Below are positions 11,653-23,110 of a stretch of DNA of 64,000 nucleotides, one piece after another (the stretch's first letter is position 1; every line of letters starts with the position of its first letter). A program made the translations under genes and the position numbers. Source of the DNA: Tubiluchus corallicola (Eukaryota > Priapulida > Priapulimorpha > Priapulimorphida > Tubiluchidae). The stretch lies in the NCBI GenBank assembly GCA_030141605.1, contig JAQGDQ010000683.1, forward strand, positions 49,240-113,239, written 5' to 3'. The notes below the pieces were generated by a model, which ran no database searches, was not told where the DNA came from, and was given only the letters and a program-made list of their open reading frames with translations.

Positions 11653-14600
11653 TTAAACATAACGTAGTAGCTTCATTTGCTGTAATGCCGTCGCACATTC
11701 ATTGAAAATGGGATTCCGAAAGCAATTAGACCTGAAATGTTGAAAAAAGAAACAACACATTAATAATTAGGTTAATTTAATCTGCAGACAAAACGGCAGC
11801 TAACCTTAAACACAAAATTGTGTCCATCATCGCCTTTACCATCATTTTATCGTCATTAACAATCATTTCTTTAAATTAATTTAATCTGTAAAAAATAACG
11901 AACATTCGTGAACGCAAAACGAGTTTTACTTTCGTTTCGTCTTCGTCCTTGTCATTTTCTTCATTGTTCAACACATTCATCGTTTTCATGGTCAGACATC
12001 AGTGATAATTATTCTTTTCATCAAGTAATCTGCTTTAAAAACCGTTTAAAACACAATTTGTGAAAAAATACATTATAAAAATACATCTTATGGGGAAGGA
12101 CAATACTTTTGAGTGCAGTTATAATGGAAGTTTCTATTAGACAGTAACATGGATTGGATATATATGTAACTAAAGAAATAATTTGCATAACAATGTCCAG
12201 TAATGAGTCAGATAATAAGTTTCATACCATCTACCGAGGAAATTTTGAAGGTGAAAGAAAAGACGGCAAGCTGCACTTCACGATAGTTTAGAAAATGTTT
12301 GTGGTTCAATGACACAGAAATGTGTTATGATTATCTAGACTGAGTGAATAGTAACCGCGTACGTTTTATGTGAACGGCGTTTGATAACCGTTACGAGAGG
12401 CGTAACAGTTTTAAAGTAATAAATATATGGCCGAGGTAAACGGAATCTTCTTAGAGGTAGTGTAAATTGTCTTCGTATTATTTTGTTGCCAGATGGCAGC
12501 ACCGTGCAGCATCCAGCTTAAAGAGCTTAATACGCGCTTAACAGTCCGACGTATTTATAACCTGTACTTCACAATAATTATAAAGTTCCCGCAAAAGCTT
12601 TTCCACGCGGTAAACAAGTTAGGTATTGCAAACGCTGCAAAACGCTTATCAAGGTAAAGTAAACTTGCAGCAGACTGTTGTTGTCCAAAAATCGGTGTCC
12701 TTTTGCAGCATTTACAGTGTTTTATACGCATTCACGAACAGTGTACACATATGTCACATTGATTTTGTCACATTGTTATTTGACTTACTTCCAGTTATTC
12801 AATTACAAATTATTTTAACATTAGGTAAACCTAATAACTACCTATTGTTGTATGCAAAGTCCAGCCAAACTAATAATGGACTCATCAAAACTACTAGTTT
12901 CTTGCGTCTATAAACGAAGGGAAATAATGCTCTTTGGGCTTACAAACAACTTTTTACTGTTTTATTTACGTCAGATTGCTTTCAGCTGTAAGAGACGTCG
13001 ATCATTTCTATATAGGTCCATGTTTTTGTAATTCTGAAATGCTATAAACGTGTAAACTTTTTGACAGCCACCTGGGCACGTGTAAGTCTATGTATACAAT
13101 ATTCATTTGACAGTCTTTGCCACATTGGAAAGATGCTCTTCTTTATCATGTAGCGACTAAGCCCAATATGTGTAAAGAAAACCACGTGTGATAACACTTA
13201 CATTCTAAATCAGTGAAGTTTTCAAAATCAGTGAAGTTTTCAAAATCAGTGAAGTTTTCAAAATCAGTGAAGTTTTCAGAATGAGTGAAGTTTTCAAAAT
13301 CAGTGAAGTTTTCAAAATCAGTGAAGTTTTCAAAATCAGTAAAGTTTTCAAAATCAGTGAAGTTTTCAAAATCAGTGAAATTTTCAAAATAAATGAAGTT
13401 TTCAAAATCAGTAAAGTTTTCAAAATCACTGAAGTTTTCAAAATCAGTAAAGTTTTCAAAATCAGTGAAGTTTTCAAAATCAGTGAAGTTTTCAAAATCA
13501 GTGAAGTTTTCAAAATCAGTGAAGTTTTCAAAATCAGTAAAGTTTTCAAAATCAGTGAAGTTTTCAAAATCAGTGAAGTTTTCAAAATAAATGAAGTTTT
13601 CAAAATCAGTAAAGTTTTCAAAATCACTGAAGTTTTCAGAATAAATGAAGTTTTCAGAATAAGTATAAGTGAAGTTAGAGTTATGAACCTAATACAACCA
13701 ATGATCAAGTGCTGCTTATATATATTATAAAAACAGGCCACTCAACTGCATGTGGTGTGCTAAAGTACGCAGATGTAAAAAGCGACACACTGCCAACGCA
13801 TCTTCGAAATCTTAGCTGGAGGAGTTACGTTTTATGTTTTCTTTCGTTAAATGGATTGGCAGGGTCTCAAATAATTTACTGGCAAATATTTTCAAGAATT
13901 TTTTTGTAAGAGAGGTAGGCCGTTTCGTGTACAAATAATCAGTTTGTTCCTAAATAGAAAATTTGTTTGCTGAACATTTTACAATCAGGTTTAATGGCAC
14001 CAACGAATAGAATAATTAATATTCCGTTAAATAATAAATAATGTTAAATATAATAAGAAATTATTATAATATATAACAATATATTTTGAAACTAAATCAT
14101 TGAATATTTTTTTGTCTGTCAAATTAACTGAGAATGACAAATGTCTGTTGAACGTCAAAAATTATATTGTATGTTATACATTAGCGCAAAATTGTTCTTT
14201 TTTTTACTTCTGTAATGCTCGAAAGATGGCGCTGTTTCAATTGCAAAGAGTTTGTCGTTAGGAAAACTACTATTATATACAACTAAAATGAGTTCAAACG
14301 AGAGATTTCTGACCTAGTTCTAATAAACCTCAGGAGGCAATTTGAATTTAGGTTCGATACTCCCTGTCCTGTATCTTAAAACTGGATTTGAATTAGCCTG
14401 GGGGCATAAGAATTAATCGAGGGTACATTTACGCTGGCATAGGAGTATCATTTGTAAGCCTTGGTCTTGTAGATAAGAGAACGTTTGTACATTCGAAACG
14501 TGACACAGATATCTCTGCTGGTGCAGTGCCTCATGTTAGAAGCTTAGTCTTGTTAATGAACCAGGCTCAGTCCTTGTCCTAAACATTAATTTTAAACAGC

Positions 14601-16053
14601 GCTTGACTTTTAGTGCCAGATTCCGGTACTGGTACGACTTCTACAGTAATTCGGGTTTTGTACGACAATAATCATTATTAACTTATTAAAGGCGCGCGAA
14701 TGATGGACAGTGATATATTCTATGTCATTATTCTTGATAGCGCAGACAATTTTCTCAAAACTGAGCAAGTTGAGTGGTTAGCGCTGATAATACGTCATCG
14801 TACGTTTCAAATAATGGCAATGCTTGAATCATTTTATTTGCATGTAATGAATGCTTGAGTTGTTTATAGAAAAACAACTACGAAAATGATTTAAGATGGC
14901 ATGGTGATTAATGATGTCATTGTTTTGCAGGTATAACCATAGTTATTGACTACGCAATTTTTTTTACCTGTATCATTATTGAACCGCACTCGTGTTCCCG
15001 TACGCGTTTCTTTCAAATCAACATAAATAAGAATCTACACGCATATTCTTAGAATACCATCAATTAAATTTACGTTGAGGAAGATCATGTTTGCTTTATA
15101 TGTATATTTACAGAGAATATATTTACATGAGAACATGGCTGTGCCAATTCTAGGCTAGTGTTTTTCTTACAGGGTTAACATTATTAATATTTAAAGGAAA
15201 CGACCATGATTTTTCGCATCCTACACAATTTTGAAATACGGTAAAAGCTGCACAAACCTATAATAATGTCAAAGTATTTGTGATAATTGAATGCAGGTAA
15301 AAATGGCACAGGTAAAAATGGCAAGGGAAAAAAATGGCACAAGTAAAAATGGGACAGAAAAAAACTGCGTAGAAAGAAGACGCATAATGTTATTTTGACG
15401 TGTTTGATTTCAATCATAGGACGCGCTCACTAGCAAACAAATCTCTGTGAAAAGACGAACAGCCCTAGACTTGTTCGTCTGATTCTTTTGATTAAAAAAA
15501 ATAAATTCCATTTGCGCCATTTTTCCTGCGCCATTTTTCATACTTTCCCATCCGAGACAAAAAAAAGAAAAACGGGAGAAATAAAACAAGAGCAGAAAAA
15601 GAGAGCAAGGAAAAAGACAGGGATAACACGAGGTAATTCTTAATCACAAAAGCACGAAAAGATAAATAAACAAACAAACTGTACTTATCTATAAATAAAT
15701 AAATAAAAATATTCTTTTAGCTTTGTAATAATAACAAAATTGCTACATCTACACGAAAAAATATACATCTCTAAAATCACAATTTAAAACAATTTGATTC
15801 ATATAAACCGAATTCTTCGTGCAAATCTGAGTAATTAGCGTAATTACCTGCAGTTACTATGTAGATTTGTTACTCGAAACATATGATGACAGTCCTCACA
15901 TAATCTGTCTAATCTGTACAATAGCATTTTGGAAAATCCACAACCATTGTAACTCGGACGCAGAGCTCTTTCATTTCGCTCATAAAAATAGTTTTCTCCA
16001 AATGTCGACATCACTATCATAAAACCAACAACAAGCGTCACTGATGCATTCAT
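11653..16053 (-). CDS. CHH/ITP-superfamily neuropeptide precursor (two coding exons)
   Basis: A secreted peptide hormone of the crustacean hyperglycemic hormone / ion transport peptide superfamily, 94 residues. Coding exon A is 16053-15848 (68 codons plus 2 bases; donor GT at 15847). Coding exon B is 11731-11653 (acceptor AG at 11733-11732; stop TAA 11655-11653). The phase joins cleanly to an Arg codon. The N-terminus (VTLVVGFMIVMSTFG) is a signal peptide. LDRLCEDCHHMFR is the family signature, followed by LHSNCR, then SNCF and NEC after the intron. Six cysteines show spacings 13, 2, 12, 3 and 8; typical CHH is 15, 2, 12, 3 and 8. The intron lies at the position conserved in CHH/ITP genes, just after Cys4. 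Odd points: two residues fewer between Cys1 and Cys2, only 13 residues after Cys6, and no C-terminal amidation Gly. An alternative third exon, as in ITP-L, was not found. Confidence 0.85.
13206..13662. repeat. 18-bp satellite, about 25 copies
   Basis: Head-to-tail copies of GTGAAGTTTTCAAAATCA with occasional GTAAAG, AATAAATG and CACTG variants, inside the long intron of the CHH-like gene. Because 18 is a multiple of 3 and the unit lacks stop codons in several frames, long open frames exist on both strands (plus-strand 6-residue period SEVFKI, minus-strand LILKTS). I regard these as spurious. Confidence 0.95.
13663..15847. other. Remainder of the CHH-like gene's intron
   Basis: AT-rich. I tested the clearest minus-strand acceptor-like sites for an alternative CHH exon with two cysteines at the expected spacing and found none. 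Nothing else was recognised. Confidence 0.4.
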
Positions 16054-16438
16054 CCTAAAAGCAAAACGCTGTTAATAAATTTAATCACAAGCTGCTGTTT
16101 TTCAATAATCCGCTATTAACACAGTGATTATGCTACAATTATAAATAAGCCTGTTATAATGAATAATATTATAAATGACCCAAATACAGCATTTATTGAC
16201 CGTTGGTCATTTGATTGACAATACTAACATGAGTGGTTATTTACTAACTAACACTTATAACAATACAGGTGGAAATGCAAAATGTAAATAAATAACAATA
16301 CGCAAATATGTTCTACGTCCTGGCGTTGGTTAAACGCGAGATTAGAAGCCGAAATTTTGCGTAAGTAAGCTTATGATTACAGCGGGCGTGACGTACGCAC
16401 GCATACCGCATACACGCATACGTGTTGTTGAGACTTAC

Positions 16439-16662
16439 TTTCTTTGTTAACTGTCCAAAATGTAATATGCAGCAGCACTTCAAAACGTCTTGATAATAAA
16501 GTTGCAACTCATGCCTCTAGTGGGGGTTAAACGAGATCTCCTTTTTGCATCCGTTACGCACTTTAGTAAAACGATGAACTCGGAATTATCGGCTGAATTA
16601 TAAATTTCGTTGCGTTTGACAAACGTGACGCGGTGGCGCGCGCGGCTGAGGTGAATGTGCGC
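16439..16662 (-). other. Proposed noncoding first exon of the CHH-like gene
   Basis: On the minus strand a good donor, AAA followed by GTAAGT, lies at 16438-16433. A matching acceptor TTTTAG ends at 16055, one base before the ATG. The 5' limit is set only by the distance from the TATA box at 16688-16694. The exon would contain short upstream open frames. CHH-family genes often have a separate 5' UTR exon. This is inference. Confidence 0.35.
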
Positions 16663-16687
16663 GCACGACTTTTTCAAACCCACACTA

Positions 16688-16694
16688 ATTTATA
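16688..16694 (-). promoter_or_regulatory. Candidate TATA box of the CHH-like gene
   Basis: The minus strand reads GGGGGTATAAATTAG here, about 30 bases before the proposed transcript start. The surrounding 16370-16690 is unusually GC- and CpG-rich for the region and includes a TGACGT half CRE at 16388. Confidence 0.4.
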
Positions 16695-16699
16695 CCCCC

Positions 16700-18165
16700 G
16701 TTCGGTTATCCATTGTATCCCAGGCTTCTTTATTACAACTAGATTTGATTACTTGGCATAAACTGCATTCTCCTTGGAATAAGTGAGACAAAGTCCACGA
16801 AATGAGGTGCTGATGAAAGATTGGGCGTCACAATAAGAGTTAATCAAGAGCCCAAGAGAGATTACTCCGCACTTTAACACATTATAATTAGCCCGCTGCT
16901 CCATAAGCTCTTACTTTGGATAATGTTAGCTGGACACAAACGTAGATAAGTCAGAGATATCAGTGTTTTTAATGGTGTCTCTTCTTTGCAGATCTTTGTA
17001 GAGTAGATCTTATTAGAAAAAATCTGTATTCATACTGTGAATATTGCAATACTGTATGGGTTATCATATGTGTATACTTTGGACAGGTTAACTAGAATTA
17101 TACAAAAAAGTTAACTAGAATTATTATTCTTTGGAATTACAGAACTTTCGAAAATTTAAGCAAATATTATTTAAATATTTATTATGTTAAAAGTCAATGA
17201 TTTTGTATGTATGAAAATGTTCTGTTTTAAGGTTTTAATGGTATGCTTCTTAATATTTTAGTAATTTATTTATACAAAACAAAACACTTTATATGTACAA
17301 CACTAGGCAGTTCAAGGATTACCATATGCCAAAAGTAAGAACTGACCTTATGAAACTTTTTATTGGTATATATATATATATATAATAATCTTTATTTGCC
17401 ATTAAAAACATTGATAATCAGTGATAAAAACTTTACAGAGATAATCAATCAGTGTTAGTTAATAAAAACTTACACTGCTGGTTGTCAGGGTCCCTGTTTT
17501 ATGGAACAACTTGTCTTGTGATGTGGAAAGTAAAGCGCACTCGTGTGTTAAAAAGAAAAGGGGAATTATATTATAATATCTTTATAATGATAAATTACTT
17601 CTATTGTACAATTTTTTACTTTCATCATTGGAACGTTTTTTACTTATTTTAGTGAATTTGGCCTTTAAGTCTGACGACTTCTTGACCAGCCATAATGAAA
17701 ATGATGTAAAGTAGTTTATTTAACAGAACTGTATTTTTATGTAATTCAATTCAATTCAATTTTATTTTCTCAATAGCAGTTAGAATTCGTCATAATTATT
17801 TTTACATTTCATTGCAGCTGAGAAGGAGCAGCGAAAGACCTATTGGTCACTTGATCAGCTGCCCCTTATTAAAAAGACTCCCCCTTAATGTAAATGTTAC
17901 CTTACTAACGCATTCATTTTCTCATTTATTTTTATTTATATTTACCAATGTGTAGATTCTGTATTATACATGCGTGAATGTAATGTTTTTATGGCAATAA
18001 ATTTAAGCTTGACTTTGGTCTATAGAACGACACAGTTAAGATCTCAACTATCTATTCATTTCCACTAGTTTGTTTGTTTCATTGAAGCTTACTTAGTGTG
18101 ATGCTTTCATTAGGCTTAAACACAACAAGTATTTCTCCATGTAGTTTGTTATGTAGTCAAAATGG
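16700..18165. other. Intergenic spacer
   Basis: AT-rich, with short AT microsatellites (about 17365-17385) and an AATTC microsatellite near 17740. No gene seen on either strand. Confidence 0.5.
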
Positions 18166-18169
18166 TCTA

Positions 18170-21100
18170 TTGATGAGCAACTGGCTAGGCTGTACTGGCC
18201 GAAAAGGAAGCAGATTGCGTCAGTCTTCCCTGCCCCACACTTCGGTGTGTGATAGCCTCTCATAGACAAGTCCTACACAGTGCCTCCCCGTGGCGACATA
18301 CGGGCAACTGGGTACCTTGCGCCCCCAGGCTGAACTGTGAGGGCTCGGAGGAGGTCAGCCCCAAGAGGTGCGGTATGCAGGCCCGCCGGCGTGCGGACAT
18401 GCCCTGGTACCCACTAACTTGACCCCCAGCTATGGGCAAATAGCCTCACTGCCTTGTGAGTATGCACTAGGGATAGTGAAAGGCTAAGGGAAACAACCCC
18501 GACAGAAATATCGGAGTGGAGCCCCGTAGGCAGGTTGACAAGATCACCGATCATCTTCCTGGCAACTCCTGCAACCAAGCTGATGCCAGATGTATTGCTC
18601 TGCATTCCTCTGGACAACATCAGGGCGGTCAAGAGGGGGGTCTTGACGTTCGGGCAGCCCAGGATCTCCATAGTTTTTGCCCAGGCATTGCGTCATGGAG
18701 AGGACACTCCATCTTTGTGTCACACATAAAGGCACAACACGGGAGGCAGCAGTTACGGGTTATAAGCCCACGCTCATTTGGCGAAGAGTAGGGCGCCACG
18801 GGTTGTCTCCGACGGTGGGAGGGGTCTTCGAGCCCCACTGATCAGCTACCGCCCGCCTTAAGCTGGGCAGCCCCCAGCCAGTTAGGTGTTGATCCGCCAC
18901 GGTCTGTCTGCTTCTTGGGGGTGCAAGGAGCTTATGATGTACGTCCGACAAGCAGACTGAAAACAGTTCACCCAGGAAAATAAACAGGAAAAAGAAGTTG
19001 CCAGCACTTCGAATAGCAAGCTGGAACGTGAGAACAATGATGCCAGGACTATCAAGCGATCTTCAACAGATCAGCAACACACGCAAAACAGCTGTGATTG
19101 ACTCCGAATTAGAGAGGCTCAATGTAGACATAGCAGCCCTCCAAGAGACAAGACTGGCTGATGATGGAACATTACAGGAGAAAAACTATACGTTCTTCTG
19201 GCAAGGAAAGGGACAAGATGAGCGGCGCGATCATGGAGTGGGATTTGCAGTTAAGACATCACTCATACCAATGGTTCAACCACCTTCTGGTGGCACAGAA
19301 CGTTTACTATGCATCAAAGTAAACTCTGGTACAGGCCCGGTAAATCTCATAGCATGCTATGCCCCTACCCTCACCTCAAGCCCTGCTGAGAAGGATGCAT
19401 TCTACGAAGCACTTGATGCTCTGATTGGGAGGCTACCTAAAACAGAAGACCTGTACCTACTCGGGGATTTCAACGCTAGAGTGGGTGCCTTGCACGATAA
19501 CTGGCCACAATGTATCGGACACCATGGAGTAGGCAAACTAAATGAAAATGGACAAAGGCTGCTTGAACTCTGCTGCAACCGACAGCTCTGCATTACAAAT
19601 ACCTACTTTCCAAACAAGGACAGGCATAAAGTTTCATGGATGCATCCACGCTCCCAACATTGGCACCAACTTGATCTCATCATCACAAAAAGAGCTAACC
19701 TACTGAATGTACACAACACAAGAAGTTATCATAGTGCAGACTGTGACACTGATCACTCCATTGTCATCAGCAGAATTGTGTTGAATCCTCGGACAGTTCA
19801 TTATGCCAAGCCAAAAGGTTTGCCCAAGATAAACACTGCTCGCACAAAGGATGCACAGAGGACAAGCCACTTTGTCGCATCTGTAAGCACTATCCCCGGC
19901 AATGATGAAGACACGTCAGCAGAAGCCAGATGGTCATTTCTTAGCAAAAAGATCCATGCCTACGCCATTGATTCATATGGCAAAAGAACAAAACCGAACA
20001 AAGACTGGTTCGAAGCAAATCTCCAAACACTAGAGCCACTTATTGAAGCCAAAAGACAAGCTCTGATCAAGTGGAAACAGCATCCTACACACGAAAATCT
20101 CAGACTTCTACGCAAAGCCAGAGCTGAAAGCCAGGAAATGGCAAGGGTATGTGCAAACAACTACTGGCTGGACTTGTGCGACAAGATTGAACAGGCATCC
20201 TCAACTGGCAACATAAGAGCCATGTATGAAGGTATCAAGCAAGCCACTGGTCCAACCACAAAGAAAACAGCCCCCCTCAAGTCCAAAGAAGGAAATATAA
20301 TCACTGATCGCAGCAAGCAGATGGAAAGATGGGTTGAGCACTACCTAGAGCTCTACTCAACTGAAAACACCGTATCTGAAGATGCTCTCAACAGCATTCC
20401 CGTGCTCCCAACTATGACTCACCTTGATGCTGAACCCACTCTTGAAGACCTCGAAAAGGCTATAAATGCACTATCAAGTGGTAAGGCACCTGGAAACGAT
20501 GCAATACCCCCAGAGGTGATAAAGGAAGGAAAATCGGGCCTGCTGCCACATCTTCATGAGCTACTCTGCCTATGCTGGAAAGAAGGGAATGTACCACAGG
20601 ACATGAGGGACTCCAAGATAGTAACCCTCTACAAAAACAAAGGTGACCGTTCGGACTGCAACAACTACCGCGGAATATCTCTACTAAGCATTGTAGGCAA
20701 GGTGTTCGCACGTGTTATGCTGACGAGACTGCAGGCCCTTGCTGAACGAGTTTATCCAGAGTCTCAGTGTGGCTTCAGATCAGGCCGCTCAACAATCGAC
20801 ATGATATTCTCTGTGAGACAACCTCAAGAAAAATGCAGGGAACAGCGTCAACCTCTGTACTTAGCTTTTGTTGACCTCACCAAGGCGTTCGACCTGGTCA
20901 GCCGCAGCGGATTATTCAGTCTTCTCCAACGTATAGGCTGCCCACCAAAGCTTCTAAGTTTAATCAAGTCCTTCCACACAGATATGAAAGGAACCGTCAG
21001 CTTTGATGGAGATACATCAGAACCTTTTAACATTCACAGTGGTGTAAAGCAAGGATGCGTGCTCGCCCCCACACTCTTCGGCATCTTCTTCTCTCTCCTC

Positions 21101-22260
21101 CTGTACCATGCCTTCGACTCTTCATCTGATGGTGTCTACATTCATACCAGACATGATGGCAAGCTCTTTAACCTAGCCAGACTGAGGGCTAAGTCTAAGA
21201 TTACACGTGTGCTCCTCAGAGAAATGCTGTTTGCTGATGATGCAGCTCTAGCAAGCCATACCCACGACGGTCTACAACGCCTTATGGACCGCTTCTCCAA
21301 TGCTTGCAGAGAGTTTGCCCTCACAATCAGTATCAAGAAGACGGAGATAATGGCTCAGGATCCTCCAATACCCCCCTCCATCTCAATCAACAACTCGCAG
21401 CTAGCCACTGTAGACAACTTCAAATACTTGGGCTCGACCATCTCACAGAACCTGTCCCTTGATGCTGAGATAAATGCTCGCATTGGAAAAGCAACAGGAG
21501 TCATGTCCAAGCTGACAAAGAGAGTTTGGGAAAACAAAAACCTTACTATCAGCACAAAGTTGAAAGTCTACAATGCTTGTGTTATCAGCACCCTCCTATA
21601 TGGCAGCGAGACATGGGCTACCTACACAAGACAGGAGACCAGACTCAACTCCTACCACATGAGGTGCCTGCGTCGGCTACTTGACATTAGGTGGGAAGAC
21701 AGAATTACCAACCGCAAGGTCCTCAGCAAGGCCAAGACAACATCAATCTTTGCTATGCTGAGTCAGAGGCGTCTACGCTGGCTAGGACATGTCAGACGCA
21801 TGGACAAGGGTCGTCTTCCAAAGGATATGCTGTACGGCCAACTCGAGGAAGGCACGCGTCCGACCGGTCGGCCTCACCTGAGGTTCTCTGATGTCTGCAA
21901 AAGAGACCTCAAAGGCACTCACATAGACGTCAGTTCATGGGAAACCAAGGCAGATGACCGGCCAGCTTGGAGACAAGCAGTCAGCGAGGGCATTAAGAAG
22001 GCTGAGGAGGACAGACATGAGAGACAACGTCAAAAGAGACTGGGAAGTAAAGCATCAACTAGTTCTCTCAATGACCCCGTTTTCACCTGTGGGGACTGCG
22101 GCAGAGACTGCCATTCCAGGATCGGGCTCTACAGCCACAGCAGACGCTGCTCCAGCTCCACTTTATGGCGCAACCCATCGTCTTCATAGACGGACGGAGG
22201 CCGACGACGAGTTTGTTATGGCCCGTTCTGATGGTTCAGTTGCTTAAATGCCAGTTAGGT
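18170..22260 (+). mobile_element. Non-LTR (LINE) retrotransposon, nearly full length
   Basis: A GC-richer block with sharp contrast to its AT-rich flanks. It has about 0.8 kb of 5' region, one 3.2 kb open frame and a short 3' UTR. About 18415-18700 is similar to the body of the 5S-headed SINE at 50363-50907. I could not find target-site duplications or a clear 3' tail, so both boundaries are approximate. Confidence 0.85.
18998..22189 (+). CDS. LINE endonuclease-reverse transcriptase polyprotein
   Basis: 1063 residues. Residues ~5-255 are an APE-type endonuclease (RIASWNVRTM, LQETRL, LLGDFNARVG, DTDHSIV) that nicks target DNA. Residues ~485-760 are the reverse transcriptase (GKAPGNDAIPPE, NNYRGISLL, FVDLTKAFD, VKQGCVLAPTLF, catalytic FADD at ~745-748). 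A Cys/His finger (CGDCGRDC..H..C) lies at ~1030-1050. It resembles proteins often annotated as craniofacial-development-protein-2-like, of RTE/jockey-like LINEs; I cannot fix the clade. The frame is intact, suggesting recent activity. There is no ATG before the WNVRT motif: the frame opens after a TGA at 18935-18937 and the first candidate start is TTG at 18998; the first ATGs, from 19037, would remove the motif. Non-AUG or coupled initiation, or a lost start, is possible. Confidence 0.93.
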   Translation: MPALRIASWNVRTMMPGLSSDLQQISNTRKTAVIDSELERLNVDIAALQETRLADDGTLQEKNYTFFWQGKGQDERRDHGVGFAVKTSLIPMVQPPSGGTERLLCIKVNSGTGPVNLIACYAPTLTSSPAEKDAFYEALDALIGRLPKTEDLYLLGDFNARVGALHDNWPQCIGHHGVGKLNENGQRLLELCCNRQLCITNTYFPNKDRHKVSWMHPRSQHWHQLDLIITKRANLLNVHNTRSYHSADCDTDHSIVISRIVLNPRTVHYAKPKGLPKINTARTKDAQRTSHFVASVSTIPGNDEDTSAEARWSFLSKKIHAYAIDSYGKRTKPNKDWFEANLQTLEPLIEAKRQALIKWKQHPTHENLRLLRKARAESQEMARVCANNYWLDLCDKIEQASSTGNIRAMYEGIKQATGPTTKKTAPLKSKEGNIITDRSKQMERWVEHYLELYSTENTVSEDALNSIPVLPTMTHLDAEPTLEDLEKAINALSSGKAPGNDAIPPEVIKEGKSGLLPHLHELLCLCWKEGNVPQDMRDSKIVTLYKNKGDRSDCNNYRGISLLSIVGKVFARVMLTRLQALAERVYPESQCGFRSGRSTIDMIFSVRQPQEKCREQRQPLYLAFVDLTKAFDLVSRSGLFSLLQRIGCPPKLLSLIKSFHTDMKGTVSFDGDTSEPFNIHSGVKQGCVLAPTLFGIFFSLLLYHAFDSSSDGVYIHTRHDGKLFNLARLRAKSKITRVLLREMLFADDAALASHTHDGLQRLMDRFSNACREFALTISIKKTEIMAQDPPIPPSISINNSQLATVDNFKYLGSTISQNLSLDAEINARIGKATGVMSKLTKRVWENKNLTISTKLKVYNACVISTLLYGSETWATYTRQETRLNSYHMRCLRRLLDIRWEDRITNRKVLSKAKTTSIFAMLSQRRLRWLGHVRRMDKGRLPKDMLYGQLEEGTRPTGRPHLRFSDVCKRDLKGTHIDVSSWETKADDRPAWRQAVSEGIKKAEEDRHERQRQKRLGSKASTSSLNDPVFTCGDCGRDCHSRIGLYSHSRRCSSSTLWRNPSSS

Positions 22261-22432
22261 AATGTAGAAAATAGAAGAGTAGACTATTTATTAGTGCATT
22301 GAATAATAATTGTGATATGCATTAGGTATACATGAAAAAAGTGAAGTTCTGGTAGTAGGTTTTATCGTATATATTAATTTCGGTGGTATATATATATGTG
22401 TGTGTGTGTGTGTGTATAACGATTATATATAT

Positions 22433-22633
22433 ATGGTGCCGTTGTCGGAGCTGTAGCCTCCAATCTTATGTATATATATATATGATATATGTACATAAAT
22501 ATACATATATAAATCTATTATAAATTATATATATATATATATATGTATAAATAGTTTTATATATGTATATGTATATTTATGTACGTATATATAAACATAA
22601 GATTGGAGGCTACAGCTCCGACGACGGCACCAT
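22433..22633. repeat. Foldback: 38-bp inverted repeats around an AT-rich loop
   Basis: 22433-22470 and 22596-22633 are reverse complements with one mismatch (arm ATGGTGCCGT..). The AT-rich inner part is partly complementary as well (GTACATAAATATACATA and its complement). It follows (TA)n and (TG)n tracts just after the LINE. Probably a foldback or MITE-like element. Confidence 0.85.
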
Positions 22634-23110
22634 TTTCGGCGATCTATATATCAAACGAAACGTCTCGATCTTGTGTCGTTTCAGTGGGGGTTTATTTTTC
22701 GAATCGGGCCCGTCGAAACGAACGGGGGGGGGGGCGAAAAACCTCCAAAAGAGGCCATTTTTTGGCCGGTTTTTTGCAAGATTGATACCTCTTAAAACTG
22801 GAGAAAGGAAGAAACGATTCAGTGGTGGTGCTAGTAATGGGTGCATAGCCTATTCCACGGTGGGTGTTATAGTTATATTTAGATTTCGCGGGAGGCAACG
22901 GGCGTTTTCCCAGACCTAACTCCCGATTTTTTCGAATTTTTGGCCAAACAGTCTGTAGAAAAAACATTCTAGCGGCGCCAAGTGGGATACTATATAGCTC
23001 TTTAGAAAGAGGAGGAACAGGGCTGCACGGTGATGTGGATCACATTATGGGACTCCTCCATCGTGAGGAGCTGTGACAAGTTGATTGGAGGTTCCATTTC
23101 GGGCAAAATT
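22634..23110. other. GC-richer unidentified segment
   Basis: Adjacent to the foldback, with a G run at 22722-22733 and a TCGAATCGGGCCCGTCGAAACG stretch. Open frames of 78-118 codons overlap on both strands, but none has a start context or family motif that I trust. Possibly part of a transposon. Confidence 0.3.

Noticed and set aside
13205-13741. 178-codon minus-strand and 149-codon plus-strand frames
   Set aside because: Perfect 6-residue periods from an 18-bp satellite, with no flanking domain or splice support.
18414-18951. Several 60-90 codon frames before the LINE polyprotein
   Set aside because: They overlap each other on both strands in the GC-rich LINE 5' region; no ORF1-type motif such as a nucleic-acid-binding finger was seen.
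22563-22967. Overlapping 78-118 codon frames on both strands in a GC-rich patch
   Set aside because: No recognisable motif, partly inside the foldback, and open mainly because of higher GC content. Possibly part of a transposon.
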